This document shows positions 24,342 through 32,878 of a DNA stretch of 33,696 nucleotides, piece after piece. Each line of letters starts with the position of its first letter. Position 1 is the stretch's first letter. The notes beneath the pieces were generated by a model. That model was given only the letters and a program-made list of their open reading frames with translations, was not told the DNA's origin and made no database searches. Both the position numbers and the translations under genes were made by a program. The DNA comes from Mesorhizobium sp. (GTDB lineage Bacteria > Pseudomonadota > Alphaproteobacteria > Rhizobiales > Rhizobiaceae): assembly GCA_022833215.1 (NCBI GenBank), contig JAIPUZ010000087.1:1-33696 (forward strand). Direction: 5' to 3'.

Positions 24342-24761
24342 TCAGTATCGGCGGCGCAAAAGGCCGCGCCGGGCATAGACGGCCACGGCCTCATCGATCA
24401 GCGCGGCGATTGCATCGGCGCCGTAGTCGCGCCGCAGCATCTCGGCGCGCGCCGTCAACAGGGCCGGGTCTGTCACGCGCCCGGGGCGCAGCATTTCGTA
24501 TGTTTCGAGGATCACGTCCTGCGGCACCGAGACCAGTTCCGCCCCGCGCTCGAAATTCAGCGCCAGCCGATCGCGGCCGGCGGATCGCGCGATGCCGGCC
24601 TGAAGCCGGAGCGCCTCGGCGGAGATGCGGATATCGGTGGCGGCGACACGGCCCGCCAGAACCTCTTCGAGCGTCAGCCGCTCCAGCGGCATTCCGGACG
24701 CCGACACGGCAAGTTCCGGCGCATTCTCGGAGATCGGATAGAGATCGAGAGGATCGGTCAT
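24342..24761 (-). CDS. Diol/glycerol dehydratase small (gamma) subunit
   Basis: A 139-residue subunit of adenosylcobalamin-dependent diol/glycerol dehydratase. Family signatures are LYPISENAPEL at the N-terminus, LTLEEVLAGRVAATDIRIS, LRLQAGIARSAGRDRLALNF, and VPQDVILETYEMLRPGR, ending in VYARRGLLRRRY. The length is normal for PduE/DhaE proteins without the long N-terminal microcompartment-targeting helix found in PduE, which fits a soluble enzyme. The start overlaps the fused large-medium subunit stop by ATGA. Confidence 0.9.
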   Translation of the reverse strand: MTDPLDLYPISENAPELAVSASGMPLERLTLEEVLAGRVAATDIRISAEALRLQAGIARSAGRDRLALNFERGAELVSVPQDVILETYEMLRPGRVTDPALLTARAEMLRRDYGADAIAALIDEAVAVYARRGLLRRRY

Positions 24762-27025
24762 GTCGGGATACCTCCCTGGCCCAGCGTCATGGACAGTTCG
24801 AGCGGCGGCGCATCCGCCACCACCAACCCGGTTTCGATGGCGTAGAGCATCGCGACACGGACATGGTAGCGCGCGGCAAGTGATTGGCCGTCCACCGGCA
24901 CGACGATGGGCTCGGGCGCCTCGCCTCCGGCGTAGAGCGCCGCGTTGCGTCCCATTGCCCGGTAGTGTTCCAGCGTCGTTACCGGCGCATTGGAGAAAAG
25001 CTCGATGTTCATGTGGGGCAGCCGGTCGGCGCGATGGATCACCGCCGTGCCCTTGGCCTGGATGCCGATGCCGTAGCCCGAACCCGAGAGCCGCGCGGCC
25101 GTCAGGCCGAGAAACGAGGTGTCTGCGGTATGGCGCATCCGCACCAGCCGCGGTGTCCCGCCGCCTTCCCGAATACCCTCGGTCAGAGCCAGAACGACGT
25201 CGATCAGATCGTGCCCGGCCGTGGTCCGGGTCAGCTCGACGCCGAAGGCGGGGCTGAGCCCGATGACGATGTCGCGAGGGTCGTCACCCTTCACCGCCTC
25301 GCCCGTTGCCACGAGCCACGGGGTGGTGGTCGGGTCATGGCGGCGCTCGCGCTCCAGCACGGAGGCACGCGTCTGCAACCCCCGCACCTCGCACACGGCC
25401 TGCCAGCGCGCATCGGACATGCGATAGCCGCTCCCCGGCCCCTGATAGTCGTTGGGGTCGTTGAGCGCACTGATGATCCTGCCGTCCCGCAGGATGGCCG
25501 AGGTCTGCAGATAGTCGCCCGAAATGCGCTGGCGCAGCATGAACAGAAGGTTTTCCGCCTCCTCGCCGAAGCCGCGCCTGGAAAGCGCACGAACCACGTC
25601 GACAGCGGTCAGGCCACGCGTGCGGATCGCCTCGCTGATGCGCGTGACTTCGCCGGGGTTGAAACTGTCCGTATCCTGCGAGCCGGAGGCCGTTGCCACC
25701 GACTGCACCCATTCCTCCGGGACTTTTTTCAGGTCCAGTTCCTCGAACACGGCCGCGATGGCGCGGATCGCGCGCATGCGCAATTGCTCGACGCTGCTTT
25801 CGGTGATCGGGGTCAGGCCGCCGTCCGCCTCGAAGTCGCGCTGCAGCGTGAGGTAATCCTCGATCTCCTCGCCGTTGAACAGGGACGGGTTGAAGGTGTT
25901 GTCATATTTGCGGATCGAGCCGAAGCCGGAGCAGATCAGGTCGGAGCCGGCCATGAGATAGGGCGTGATCTTGGCGCCGACGCGGATTTCCGACTCGCTG
26001 ACGCGGGTGTCGTTGCCGGAGGCGCATTCGAGCCCGAGCCAGACGGCGATGAGATTTTCCGCCATCAGTTCACGCATGCCGCCCGCCATCGAGGAGGTCA
26101 GCGGGGCGCCGTCGATGCCGCCGTTCTGGGTGCCCTGCACGCCCATGGCGCGTTGCAGGCACAGACAGCGCGCTTCCAGGTAGAGCACCGACTGGCGCTC
26201 GTGGAAGCCCATCAGCAGTTCAGATGACGCACCCGACGTGCAGCGCGCCTTGATCCCCCGCGACGCATAGGCGGCGGTGAGGAAAGCCTTCGACCATGGC
26301 GTGTCGTCCCCGTCGACGAATGCCGCCTCGGTGCCGTAGACGGAAACCGTTTCCGCGTAGGAGGTGAAGCCGGCCATGCCGATCTGCAACTCTTCCGCTT
26401 CCTCGATGGAGCACTGGAAGAGCACGCCGCCGCGCCCGACGGCGGCGCCGACCGCGCAGGCCATGGCGTTGGCCCAGGAGTTCGACGCGACCCGCATCGT
26501 GGTCTCGATCTCGTCGAAGCCGAGCGCGACGGCGAAGGCGGCGTCGGCCGCAAGCTGGAGCGGGTCGTCCTTGGCGTTGGTGACATGCGCCTGGTTGCCA
26601 GGGGTGCGGCGCTGGCGCATCTTGGAATAGGCGAAGGTGATCTCGAGCGACGACATGGCCGCGACCACCGACACCAGCTTGGCGGGTGTCATGCCGCGCG
26701 CCAGACGCTCCAGTTTTTCACGCGGAACGTTGATGTCGACCAGCATCCGCGCCACGTCGACCGGATCCATCGCCATTGCCTCGTCGATCACCTCCGGGTC
26801 GAGGTGATGCGCGGCGATGTAGGCATCGAGAATATCGAAGTCCTTTTCCGCCTTGCCGTCGATCTCGACCACGCGTCCGTTTTCAACACGGGCGGAGGGC
26901 GCGGGGTCCCACGGGCTGTGGAAGGTAGCGAAACCCGCTTCCACGTCTTCGGCGGCAAACAGGTCGTGACGTAGCTGGCGGGTATCCCACTCGTCGAAAC
27001 GACGCCAGCGCGGGGTGGAAGTCAT
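24758..27025 (-). CDS. B12-dependent diol/glycerol dehydratase, fused large and medium subunits
   Basis: A 755-residue fusion. Residues ~1-545 are the TIM-barrel large subunit and ~581-755 the medium subunit, joined by a ~35-residue linker. Compared with Klebsiella diol dehydratase, active-site residues H143, E170, E221, Q296, D335 and S362 correspond, with a constant offset of four, to H147 (QAHVTN), E174, E225 (SYAETVSVYGTE), Q300 (GVQGTQNGG), D339 (ASGNDTR) and S366. The enzyme is thus expected to be active, converting glycerol, 1,2-propanediol or a similar vicinal diol to an aldehyde through an adenosyl radical. The ATG at 27025 follows AAGGAGAGG. Fused forms are known from some actinobacteria. 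Here the enzyme lies directly behind an ABC importer, with no reactivase or shell gene in the window. Confidence 0.92.
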   Translation of the reverse strand: MTSTPRWRRFDEWDTRQLRHDLFAAEDVEAGFATFHSPWDPAPSARVENGRVVEIDGKAEKDFDILDAYIAAHHLDPEVIDEAMAMDPVDVARMLVDINVPREKLERLARGMTPAKLVSVVAAMSSLEITFAYSKMRQRRTPGNQAHVTNAKDDPLQLAADAAFAVALGFDEIETTMRVASNSWANAMACAVGAAVGRGGVLFQCSIEEAEELQIGMAGFTSYAETVSVYGTEAAFVDGDDTPWSKAFLTAAYASRGIKARCTSGASSELLMGFHERQSVLYLEARCLCLQRAMGVQGTQNGGIDGAPLTSSMAGGMRELMAENLIAVWLGLECASGNDTRVSESEIRVGAKITPYLMAGSDLICSGFGSIRKYDNTFNPSLFNGEEIEDYLTLQRDFEADGGLTPITESSVEQLRMRAIRAIAAVFEELDLKKVPEEWVQSVATASGSQDTDSFNPGEVTRISEAIRTRGLTAVDVVRALSRRGFGEEAENLLFMLRQRISGDYLQTSAILRDGRIISALNDPNDYQGPGSGYRMSDARWQAVCEVRGLQTRASVLERERRHDPTTTPWLVATGEAVKGDDPRDIVIGLSPAFGVELTRTTAGHDLIDVVLALTEGIREGGGTPRLVRMRHTADTSFLGLTAARLSGSGYGIGIQAKGTAVIHRADRLPHMNIELFSNAPVTTLEHYRAMGRNAALYAGGEAPEPIVVPVDGQSLAARYHVRVAMLYAIETGLVVADAPPLELSMTLGQGGIPT

Positions 27026-27082
27026 CTCACCTCTCCTTCCCTGTCCGTTCGAGCCAAAGCCGCCTCCCTCATGCCCCCGCGA

Positions 27083-27244
27083 TCAGAACCAGCGCAGCCA
27101 CAAAAGCTGGATGACGATCAGGACGATGACGTCCCAGAAGATCACCTCGCCGATGGTGAACCATCGATGCTTGCGGTTGACACGCCAGAAGCCGAACCAG
27201 ACGACCGCGGACAACAGCACGGGAACGAAGCCGACGAGCGTCAC
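27083..27244 (-). CDS. Small two-helix membrane protein of the importer operon
   Basis: A 53-residue protein starting at GTG 27244 in a GTGA overlap with the ATPase stop (27241-27244), with GAGAGG five bases upstream. It has two hydrophobic segments (VGFVPVLLSAVVWFGFW, ~4-20, and VIFWDVIVLIVIQLLWL, ~34-50) joined by a basic loop RVNRKHRWFTIGE, and ends RWF. The tight coupling argues that it is real and made with the importer. I do not recognise a named family; a small accessory subunit of the permease is plausible, as small membrane genes accompany some rhizobial glycerol/polyol importers. Confidence 0.72.
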   Translation of the reverse strand: MTLVGFVPVLLSAVVWFGFWRVNRKHRWFTIGEVIFWDVIVLIVIQLLWLRWF

Positions 27245-28293
27245 CGCAGCCTCTCCCCCGTGCTGGCGTCGAAATAGTGCAAGGCCTCGCGTGGAAAACG
27301 CAGACCGACCGGCTGCCCGACCTCGATATGGTCGCAGTTCTTCTGCGTCCGCACCGTCAGCGCGCCCGCCCCGGTCTGGAAAATGAGCAGCGTATCGGGC
27401 TCGATCAGTTCCCTGACATCGACGGCAAGGGTGATCGCGTCCTCGCTTCCGGCTTGCACGAGTTCGACCTGCTCGGGGCGGATGCCCAGCGTTACCGGCC
27501 CTTCGGGACGATCGACGGGGCAAGCAATATCGCCGGCGCGGAAGATGCCGTCCCTGACGATACCCTCGATCGTGTTCATGGCGGGCCGGCCCATGAATTC
27601 GGCCACGAACCTGTTGGCGGGCTCGCGATAGATCGTGCGCGGCTCGTCGAACTGCACCAGCTTGCCGTCCCTGAGCACCGCGATGCGCGTCGCCAGCGTC
27701 ATCGCCTCTTCCTGGTCGTGCGTGACGAAGACGAATGTCTTGCCGAGGCGCCGGTAGAGGCGACTGAGCTCGGTGCGCATATGCAGGCGCAGCAGCGCAT
27801 CGAGGTTGGAGAGCGGCTCGTCCATGACGCAGATGGTCGGCTCCCAGACCAGGGCCCGCGCCACCGCCACACGCTGCGCCTGACCGCCCGAAAGCTGGGC
27901 GGGCTTTCGATGCAGGTAGTTGCCGATCTGCAGCAAGTCGGCGATGGCACCCACGCGGCTTTCGATGTCGGCCTTGCCGACTTTGCGAATGCGCAGCGGA
28001 TAGGCGATGTTCTCGAACACGCTCTTGTGGCTGTAGAGGGCGTAGTTCTGGAAAACCATGCCGATCCCGCGCATGCGCGGCGGCAGGTGGGTGATGTCCT
28101 TGCCGTTGATCTCGATGCGCCCTTCCGACGACGTTTCGAGCCCCGCCAGAAGCCGGCAGGCCGTCGTCTTGCCCGAACCCGACGGGCCGAGCAGGACGAT
28201 GAACTCGCCCTGGTCGAACTCAAGGTTCAGCCGGTCGAGGGCCCTGGTTCCGTCGGGAAATTTCTTGGTGACTTCTCTGAACGAGACACCCAT
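27241..28293 (-). CDS. Carbohydrate/polyol-type ABC transporter ATP-binding protein, UgpC/MalK-like
   Basis: A 350-residue ATPase: Walker A GPSGSGKTT (~35-43), Q-loop MVFQNYALYSHK, signature LSGGQAQRVAVARA, Walker B ICVMDEPLSNLDA, H-loop FVTHDQEEAM. The C-terminal ~100 residues are a TOBE/OB domain (LGIRPEQVELV) as in MalK/UgpC proteins of the CUT1 class. The ATG at 28293 has CGGAG upstream. Its stop overlaps the small membrane protein start. Confidence 0.92.
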   Translation of the reverse strand: MGVSFREVTKKFPDGTRALDRLNLEFDQGEFIVLLGPSGSGKTTACRLLAGLETSSEGRIEINGKDITHLPPRMRGIGMVFQNYALYSHKSVFENIAYPLRIRKVGKADIESRVGAIADLLQIGNYLHRKPAQLSGGQAQRVAVARALVWEPTICVMDEPLSNLDALLRLHMRTELSRLYRRLGKTFVFVTHDQEEAMTLATRIAVLRDGKLVQFDEPRTIYREPANRFVAEFMGRPAMNTIEGIVRDGIFRAGDIACPVDRPEGPVTLGIRPEQVELVQAGSEDAITLAVDVRELIEPDTLLIFQTGAGALTVRTQKNCDHIEVGQPVGLRFPREALHYFDASTGERLR

Positions 28294-28319
28294 GGGTAAC
28301 TCCGTGAATTCTTGCGGGT

Positions 28320-29138
28320 TCAGCCCTTGACCGCACCGAAGGTGAGGCCGCGGACAAGGTGCTTCTGCACCAGGAACGTGAAGACGAGGATCGGCAGGGT
28401 GGCGACGACGGCGACGGCCGCCACCTGCCCCCACAGCGTCCCATGCGGCGTGATCAGCCCGGGGATGCCGACCGTCAGCGGACGGCCCTCGAACGCCACG
28501 AGGATGAAGGCATAGAGGAACTCGTTCCACGACAGGATGAAGCAGAGCACGGCGGTGGCCGCCATGCCGGGCGCCGCCATGGGAACGACGACCCGCACGA
28601 AGGCGCCGAGCTTGGAGCGGCCGTCCATCATCGCCGCCTCGTCGATTTCCCGCGGGATCTCGGCAAAGAAGCCGCGCATCATCCACACGACCAGCGAGAG
28701 ATTGAAGCTCGTATGCGCGATCACCACGGCGTAGATCGTGTCGGTGAGCCCGAGTGCCGTGAAGAACATGAACAGCGGCACCGCGATGGAGATGGGCGGG
28801 GCCATGCGCGTGGTGAGGAAAAAGAAGAACAGGTCTTCCTTGCCGGCAAAATCGGTGCGCGCGAACACATAGGCCGCCGGCACGCCGATGCCGATCGACA
28901 GCACCGTCGACGAAATGGAGATGATCAGCGAATTGAGCACCAGCGGCAGGTAGTCCTTGCCGAGGAAGACCTCCGGGTAGTTGCTGAAGGTCGGCGTGAA
29001 GAACCAGCGCGGATCGGGCGACAGAATATCCAGGCGCCCTTTGAAGGACGTCAGCAGAATCCACAGATAGGGCGTCAATGCGATGACCAGCACGCAGGCA
29101 AGGATGCCGATGGCCAGTATCTTCCAGGACTTGTTCAT
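28320..29138 (-). CDS. Carbohydrate-type ABC transporter permease, UgpE/MalG-like
   Basis: A 272-residue permease of the CUT1 class with about six helices. The N-terminus LVIALTPYLWILLTSFKGR, the periplasmic FSNYPEVFLGKDYLPLVLNSL segment and the EAA loop (EIDEAAMMDGRSKLGAFVRVVVPMAAPG) are typical of MalG/UgpE. It lies 26 bp before the ATPase and 9 bp after the partner permease. Confidence 0.92.
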   Translation of the reverse strand: MNKSWKILAIGILACVLVIALTPYLWILLTSFKGRLDILSPDPRWFFTPTFSNYPEVFLGKDYLPLVLNSLIISISSTVLSIGIGVPAAYVFARTDFAGKEDLFFFFLTTRMAPPISIAVPLFMFFTALGLTDTIYAVVIAHTSFNLSLVVWMMRGFFAEIPREIDEAAMMDGRSKLGAFVRVVVPMAAPGMAATAVLCFILSWNEFLYAFILVAFEGRPLTVGIPGLITPHGTLWGQVAAVAVVATLPILVFTFLVQKHLVRGLTFGAVKG

Positions 29139-29147
29139 GGCCGCCCC

Positions 29148-30071
29148 CTACACCTTGCCGACCGGCGACTTCCAGTACACGGCCTTGTAGAAGATCGAGC
29201 ACAGGATCAGCACGACGAGGTAGACCATGAAAGCCACCGTCGCGCCGTAGCCGAGGTTCCAGTTCTTGAAATTGACGCGGTAGGCGTAGATCGACAGCAG
29301 TTCGGATACGGTGCCGGGGCCGCCGCCGGTCAGGATGAAGACCTTGTCGAATTCCTTGAAGGCGTCGATGCCGCGCAGGAGCAGGACAAGGGCGATGATC
29401 GGCCTCAGCAAGGGCAGCATGATATCGATGAATTGCCGCCACGGCCCGGCGCCGTCCATAGTCGCGGCCTCGAAGGGCGCCTTCGGCAGGCTCATGAGGC
29501 CGGCCAGGATGATCAGCGTCACGAACGGCGTCCACTGCCACACGTCGATGGCTATGATCGTCGGCATCACGAGATAGGGCGTGGAAAAGACCGCGCTCTG
29601 CTGGGACAGCAGCCCCACCGCCCGCAGGTAGTAGCTGACCATGCCGAAGTCGCCCTGCAGCAACAGCCGCCAGATCAGGCCAACGGCGACGGGCGCCAGC
29701 ATCATCGGAACCAGAAGCAACGTAGTCAACAGCCTCTGGCGCTCGATGAAGCGCCAGATCAGCCAGGCCAGTGCGAAGCCGAGCGCGAACTCGACCGTCA
29801 CGCTCGCCACGACGAAGCGGATGGTCAGCCAGAACGAATCCCAGAAGACGGGATCGTTGCGCACCAGTTGCCGGAAATTGTCGAGCCCGATGAAAGCGCC
29901 GTTCTGGTCCGGATTGGCATAGCTCAGGTCGGTCATGGCCGTATAAGCCATGTAGCCGAACGGCCCCACCAGGAAGACCAGCACGAGCAGCGTCGCCGGC
30001 AGCAACAGGGGCAGCGACGCTCCCCTGTCCAGCAGGAATCGCCCGCGCGAAAGCTGTTTGACTGTATTCAT
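29148..30071 (-). CDS. Carbohydrate-type ABC transporter permease, UgpA/MalF-like
   Basis: A 307-residue permease. It has the MalF/UgpA N-terminus (LPATLLVLVFLVGPFGYMAYTA), the FIGLDNFRQLV periplasmic motif, and the EAA loop (FEAATMDGAGPWRQFIDIMLPLL). The ATG at 30071 is chosen, but a GTG two codons upstream (30077) is also possible. It is the second gene of the operon, 63 bp after the binding protein. Confidence 0.9.
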   Translation of the reverse strand: MNTVKQLSRGRFLLDRGASLPLLLPATLLVLVFLVGPFGYMAYTAMTDLSYANPDQNGAFIGLDNFRQLVRNDPVFWDSFWLTIRFVVASVTVEFALGFALAWLIWRFIERQRLLTTLLLVPMMLAPVAVGLIWRLLLQGDFGMVSYYLRAVGLLSQQSAVFSTPYLVMPTIIAIDVWQWTPFVTLIILAGLMSLPKAPFEAATMDGAGPWRQFIDIMLPLLRPIIALVLLLRGIDAFKEFDKVFILTGGGPGTVSELLSIYAYRVNFKNWNLGYGATVAFMVYLVVLILCSIFYKAVYWKSPVGKV

Positions 30072-30134
30072 GACCACCGCTCATGCTTTCCCGCGAGTGC
30101 CCTCACGGGGAAGGGTTTGTCTGGATGAAGAGGA

Positions 30135-31532
30135 TTACTCGACCGGGTACTTCATCGGCGCGCAGGAACCGAGCAGGGTGGAGATGTCCTGCGCCGACCT
30201 GTCGAGCGCTTCCTTCGCCGTCTTCTCATCGGCGAGATAGGAAGAAAGCTCGCGCACCAGGATATCGGTCATCTCGCCCGACAGCGGCACAGTAGGCTTG
30301 GACCTGGCCACGGCGTTGGAGTCCATGGACGCCCTGGAATACGGCAGCTTCTGCACCTCCTCTGATGAATAGACGTCCGGGCGCGCCGTCGCGCCGCCGT
30401 TGAGGTGCTGGTTGAGCTGCTGGTCGTAGTCCATCATCCACTGGATGAAGAGGTAGGCAGCTTCCTTGTTCTTGGACGAGGTGGGCACCAGATAGGACCA
30501 GCCCTCGACCTGGGCGACCTTGCCGCCCTCGCCCTGGGGCACGATGTCGAACCCCATCTTGCCGACCACCGTCGAAGCCGATTCATCGACGGCGACCGCA
30601 TAGGTCGAGTCGTTCCACATGATGAGCTGGGCGACTTCCCCCTGCTGCATCAGGGCCATCACGTCGTCCCAGAAATAATTCAGCGTATCCGGCGGCGAGA
30701 ACGCCTTGAGGCTCTTGTAGTATTCCGTCGCGGCAATGGCCTGCGGGCTGTTGACGATAACCGGGCCGCATTCCGAGCCCGATTTCGTATCGAGCATGTC
30801 GCCGCCGAAGGAGTAGAGGAAGTTCAGCCACTCGTACCACAGCGCCTCGTGGCGCTTGCCCTGCAGCGCGGTGCCGTAGAGCCGCTGGTCGGGGCGCGTG
30901 AACCATTCGGCGATATCGCGATACTGCTTCCAGTCCTGCGCCGGGGCGAGGTCGTAGCCGTACCTGGCCTTGAACCCTTCCTTCTCCTTCTCGTCCGAGA
31001 GGAGGTCGGAGCGGTACCACATGTACATGCTGAGAGCCGTGAACGGAAAGCCGTAGACCTTGCCGTCGTACCAGGAGATTTCCTTCCACAGGCGCGGATA
31101 AAGCTGGTCCTCGGGCTTGAACTGCGGGTCGCGCAATTCGGCGCTGTCGAGATATTTCTCCAGCGATCCCAGATGGCCGTTGGTGACGAACTTGCCGAGT
31201 TCCCGGTGGGGCTGGATGATGAAATCGTAGCGGCCGCGCCTGGAATTGAGATCGAGCATGACCTTGTTGACGGCCTCGGAGTGCTCGTACATCTCGATCT
31301 CGACCTTGATGCCGGTGCGCTTCTCGAATTCCGGCGCGAGCTTCTTCATGGCTTCGAGCGGCGGAAGGGCCTCGCCGATCGTCCGAATGGTAGCGCCCTT
31401 GTAAGGTGCTGCCGCTTCCTCCAGCGACCAGGCGGCGGCGGTGGAAACCTGGCTCACCACGCTGGTCGTGCCCAGCGCGACGGCGATCATCGCCGCGCCC
31501 AGGGTTCCTCTGGTCAATCTATTCGCAAGCAT
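30135..31532 (-). CDS. Extracellular solute-binding protein, family 1 (carbohydrate/polyol ABC importer)
   Basis: A 465-residue periplasmic protein. Residues 1-~34 are a signal peptide (MLANRLTRGTLGAAMIAVAL ... STAAAW). Landmarks of family-1 sugar/polyol binding proteins are LPPLEAMKKLAPEFEKRTGI, YDFIIQPHRELGKF, WYDGKVYGFPFTALSMYMWY and VAQVEGWSYLVPTSSKNKEA. The ATG at 31532 has AGGGGAG upstream; the much longer open frame covers the intergenic region and is not credible. It starts the operon that ends with the dehydratase and SDR, so glycerol, 1,2-propanediol-like or another polyol is the likely ligand. Confidence 0.9.
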   Translation of the reverse strand: MLANRLTRGTLGAAMIAVALGTTSVVSQVSTAAAWSLEEAAAPYKGATIRTIGEALPPLEAMKKLAPEFEKRTGIKVEIEMYEHSEAVNKVMLDLNSRRGRYDFIIQPHRELGKFVTNGHLGSLEKYLDSAELRDPQFKPEDQLYPRLWKEISWYDGKVYGFPFTALSMYMWYRSDLLSDEKEKEGFKARYGYDLAPAQDWKQYRDIAEWFTRPDQRLYGTALQGKRHEALWYEWLNFLYSFGGDMLDTKSGSECGPVIVNSPQAIAATEYYKSLKAFSPPDTLNYFWDDVMALMQQGEVAQLIMWNDSTYAVAVDESASTVVGKMGFDIVPQGEGGKVAQVEGWSYLVPTSSKNKEAAYLFIQWMMDYDQQLNQHLNGGATARPDVYSSEEVQKLPYSRASMDSNAVARSKPTVPLSGEMTDILVRELSSYLADEKTAKEALDRSAQDISTLLGSCAPMKYPVE

Positions 31533-31924
31533 CTCAACTCCCCTTTTTTGTTTGTTTGCGGTATCTGGATGTGCATCGGGTCGGGCCTGACCCACGCGCC
31601 GACGCACCGCATGTTTGTGAGCGCACGGAAGGCCGTCATGACGTTGGAAAACGGGCTTGTTCGCACGGCCCGGGCCTCCAACCGCGCAAGCGCGATCGGC
31701 CCGGCTTCGGCGGACGGTTCGACCGGCAAAACGCAGACACGGAAAGGGCCTGCCAATATCTCCTCCCTTGTTGCCGGAAAGACGCGAGGCTTTCCGGCAC
31801 CCTCCTGACCGAGGCGCATTTGCAAGCTGAATCTGGCTGCCGGCGGTTTCCGGCGCCAATCCTCGTATTCAGCGATATATGCCTCAGACTACCCTTTCAG
31901 TCATGCCGCTTGACATGTAGAGCA

Positions 31925-31942
31925 TATCCCATGATCGGGATA
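31925..31942. promoter_or_regulatory. Candidate LuxR-family operator 1, TATCCC-N6-GGGATA
   Basis: A perfect 18-bp inverted repeat in the 488-bp divergent region between the importer operon and the LuxR-type gene. Its centre is 40 bp from that of the second repeat, about four helical turns, so one regulator could bind both on the same face. A TTGACA (31910-31915) lies just before it on the + strand. Confidence 0.6.
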
Positions 31943-31965
31943 AATCTTATACATTTATCGCATTC

Positions 31966-31981
31966 ATGGGATATTCCCCAT
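31966..31981. promoter_or_regulatory. Candidate LuxR-family operator 2, ATGGG-N6-CCCAT
   Basis: A second inverted repeat containing the same GGGATA half-site (31968-31973). A further single GGGATA is found at 32012-32017, just before the LuxR-type start codon. Repeated half-sites support regulatory use. Confidence 0.55.
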
Positions 31982-32020
31982 TTAGCATAAGCTGGAGAGC
32001 ATATTACTTTTGGGATAGGG

Positions 32021-32878
32021 ATGGCTGTGAGGGAAAAGAATTCGCAGGTCGTCATGGGCAGGAAACTTCTCTCGCAACCGCAATGGTATATCGCATTGAG
32101 CGATCTTCTGTCGCTCGTGGGCGATCCGGGTTTTCCGGGCGCGCTGGCAGCGACGATCCGCAGCCTCGTGCAGTTCGACTATACGGTCACCTTTGCCTAT
32201 AACGGACCGGATGTTCCCCTGTGTCTGCATCACACGTTCCAGCCGAAGCAGTACGAAATCCACGTCGACGAATATCGTGTCGGGCCTTACCTGCTCGACC
32301 CGTTCTACAAGGCGGCCGCCACGGGAACGCGGTCCGGCCTCTATCGCCTCGCCGAGGTCGCACCGGACCAGTTCTATAAAAGCGAGTACTATCGCTCTTA
32401 TTACGTGCAGACCGGCCCCGTGGACGAGATCGCGATGTTCGTCCCCGGCAATGGAGACCGGACCATCGTCGTCTCGTTGATGCGCGCGCCAACCCAGCCC
32501 GCCTTTTCCGCGCATGACCTAAGGACGCTGCGCTGCATCGAGCCCCTGTTGAGCGGCATCGCGCAGATGCACTGGAAGGCCGACGAACGTCTTGTGGGCG
32601 TCGAACCGACGCAAGACGAGAAGGAAGTGTTGCGCCGGACCGTGCAGGAAGCTTTGAGCATCCGGGGCATGCCGGCGCTGACACCGCGCGAACTGGAAGT
32701 GGTCGGCTCGGTGCTCGAAGGGCATTCGTCGGAATCGATCTCCAACCTGCTCGGCATTTCGGCGGGGACCGTTCGCATCCACCGCAAGAATATCTATGCC
32801 AAGATGCGGATTTCCTCGCAAAGAGAACTGTTCGCCATTTTCATGAAATCGCCGGTCACAGGAACTAAGCTTCAATAG
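32021..32878 (+). CDS. LuxR-family transcriptional regulator
   Basis: A 285-residue regulator. The C-terminal LuxR helix-turn-helix is clear (~222-275: LTPRELEVVGSVLEGHSSES, NLLGISAGTVRIHRKNIYAK). The N-terminal ~190 residues form a sensor domain of unknown ligand (WYIALSDLLSLVG, FDYTVTFAYNG, YYRSYYVQTGPVDEIAMFVP). It lacks the receiver-domain aspartate pattern, and the usual AHL-pocket WYDPEW motifs are not seen. The ATG at 32021 has GGATAGGG directly before it; an ATG at 32054 is an alternative. It is divergent from the importer/dehydratase operon and probably its regulator. Confidence 0.85.
   Translation: MAVREKNSQVVMGRKLLSQPQWYIALSDLLSLVGDPGFPGALAATIRSLVQFDYTVTFAYNGPDVPLCLHHTFQPKQYEIHVDEYRVGPYLLDPFYKAAATGTRSGLYRLAEVAPDQFYKSEYYRSYYVQTGPVDEIAMFVPGNGDRTIVVSLMRAPTQPAFSAHDLRTLRCIEPLLSGIAQMHWKADERLVGVEPTQDEKEVLRRTVQEALSIRGMPALTPRELEVVGSVLEGHSSESISNLLGISAGTVRIHRKNIYAKMRISSQRELFAIFMKSPVTGTKLQ

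Noticed and set aside
24884-26227. A 447-codon + strand open frame opposite the dehydratase
   Set aside because: Antisense shadow; the - strand protein has all expected active-site residues.
27026-27082. Cobalamin riboswitch before the B12-dependent dehydratase
   Set aside because: The 57-bp gap is too short and shows no B12-box-like sequence; none was recognised in the 31533-32020 leader either.
28359-30128. A 589-codon + strand open frame opposite the permease genes
   Set aside because: Composition (very high His, Arg, Gln, Asp) is that of an antisense shadow of GC-rich membrane protein genes; both permeases on the - strand are certain.
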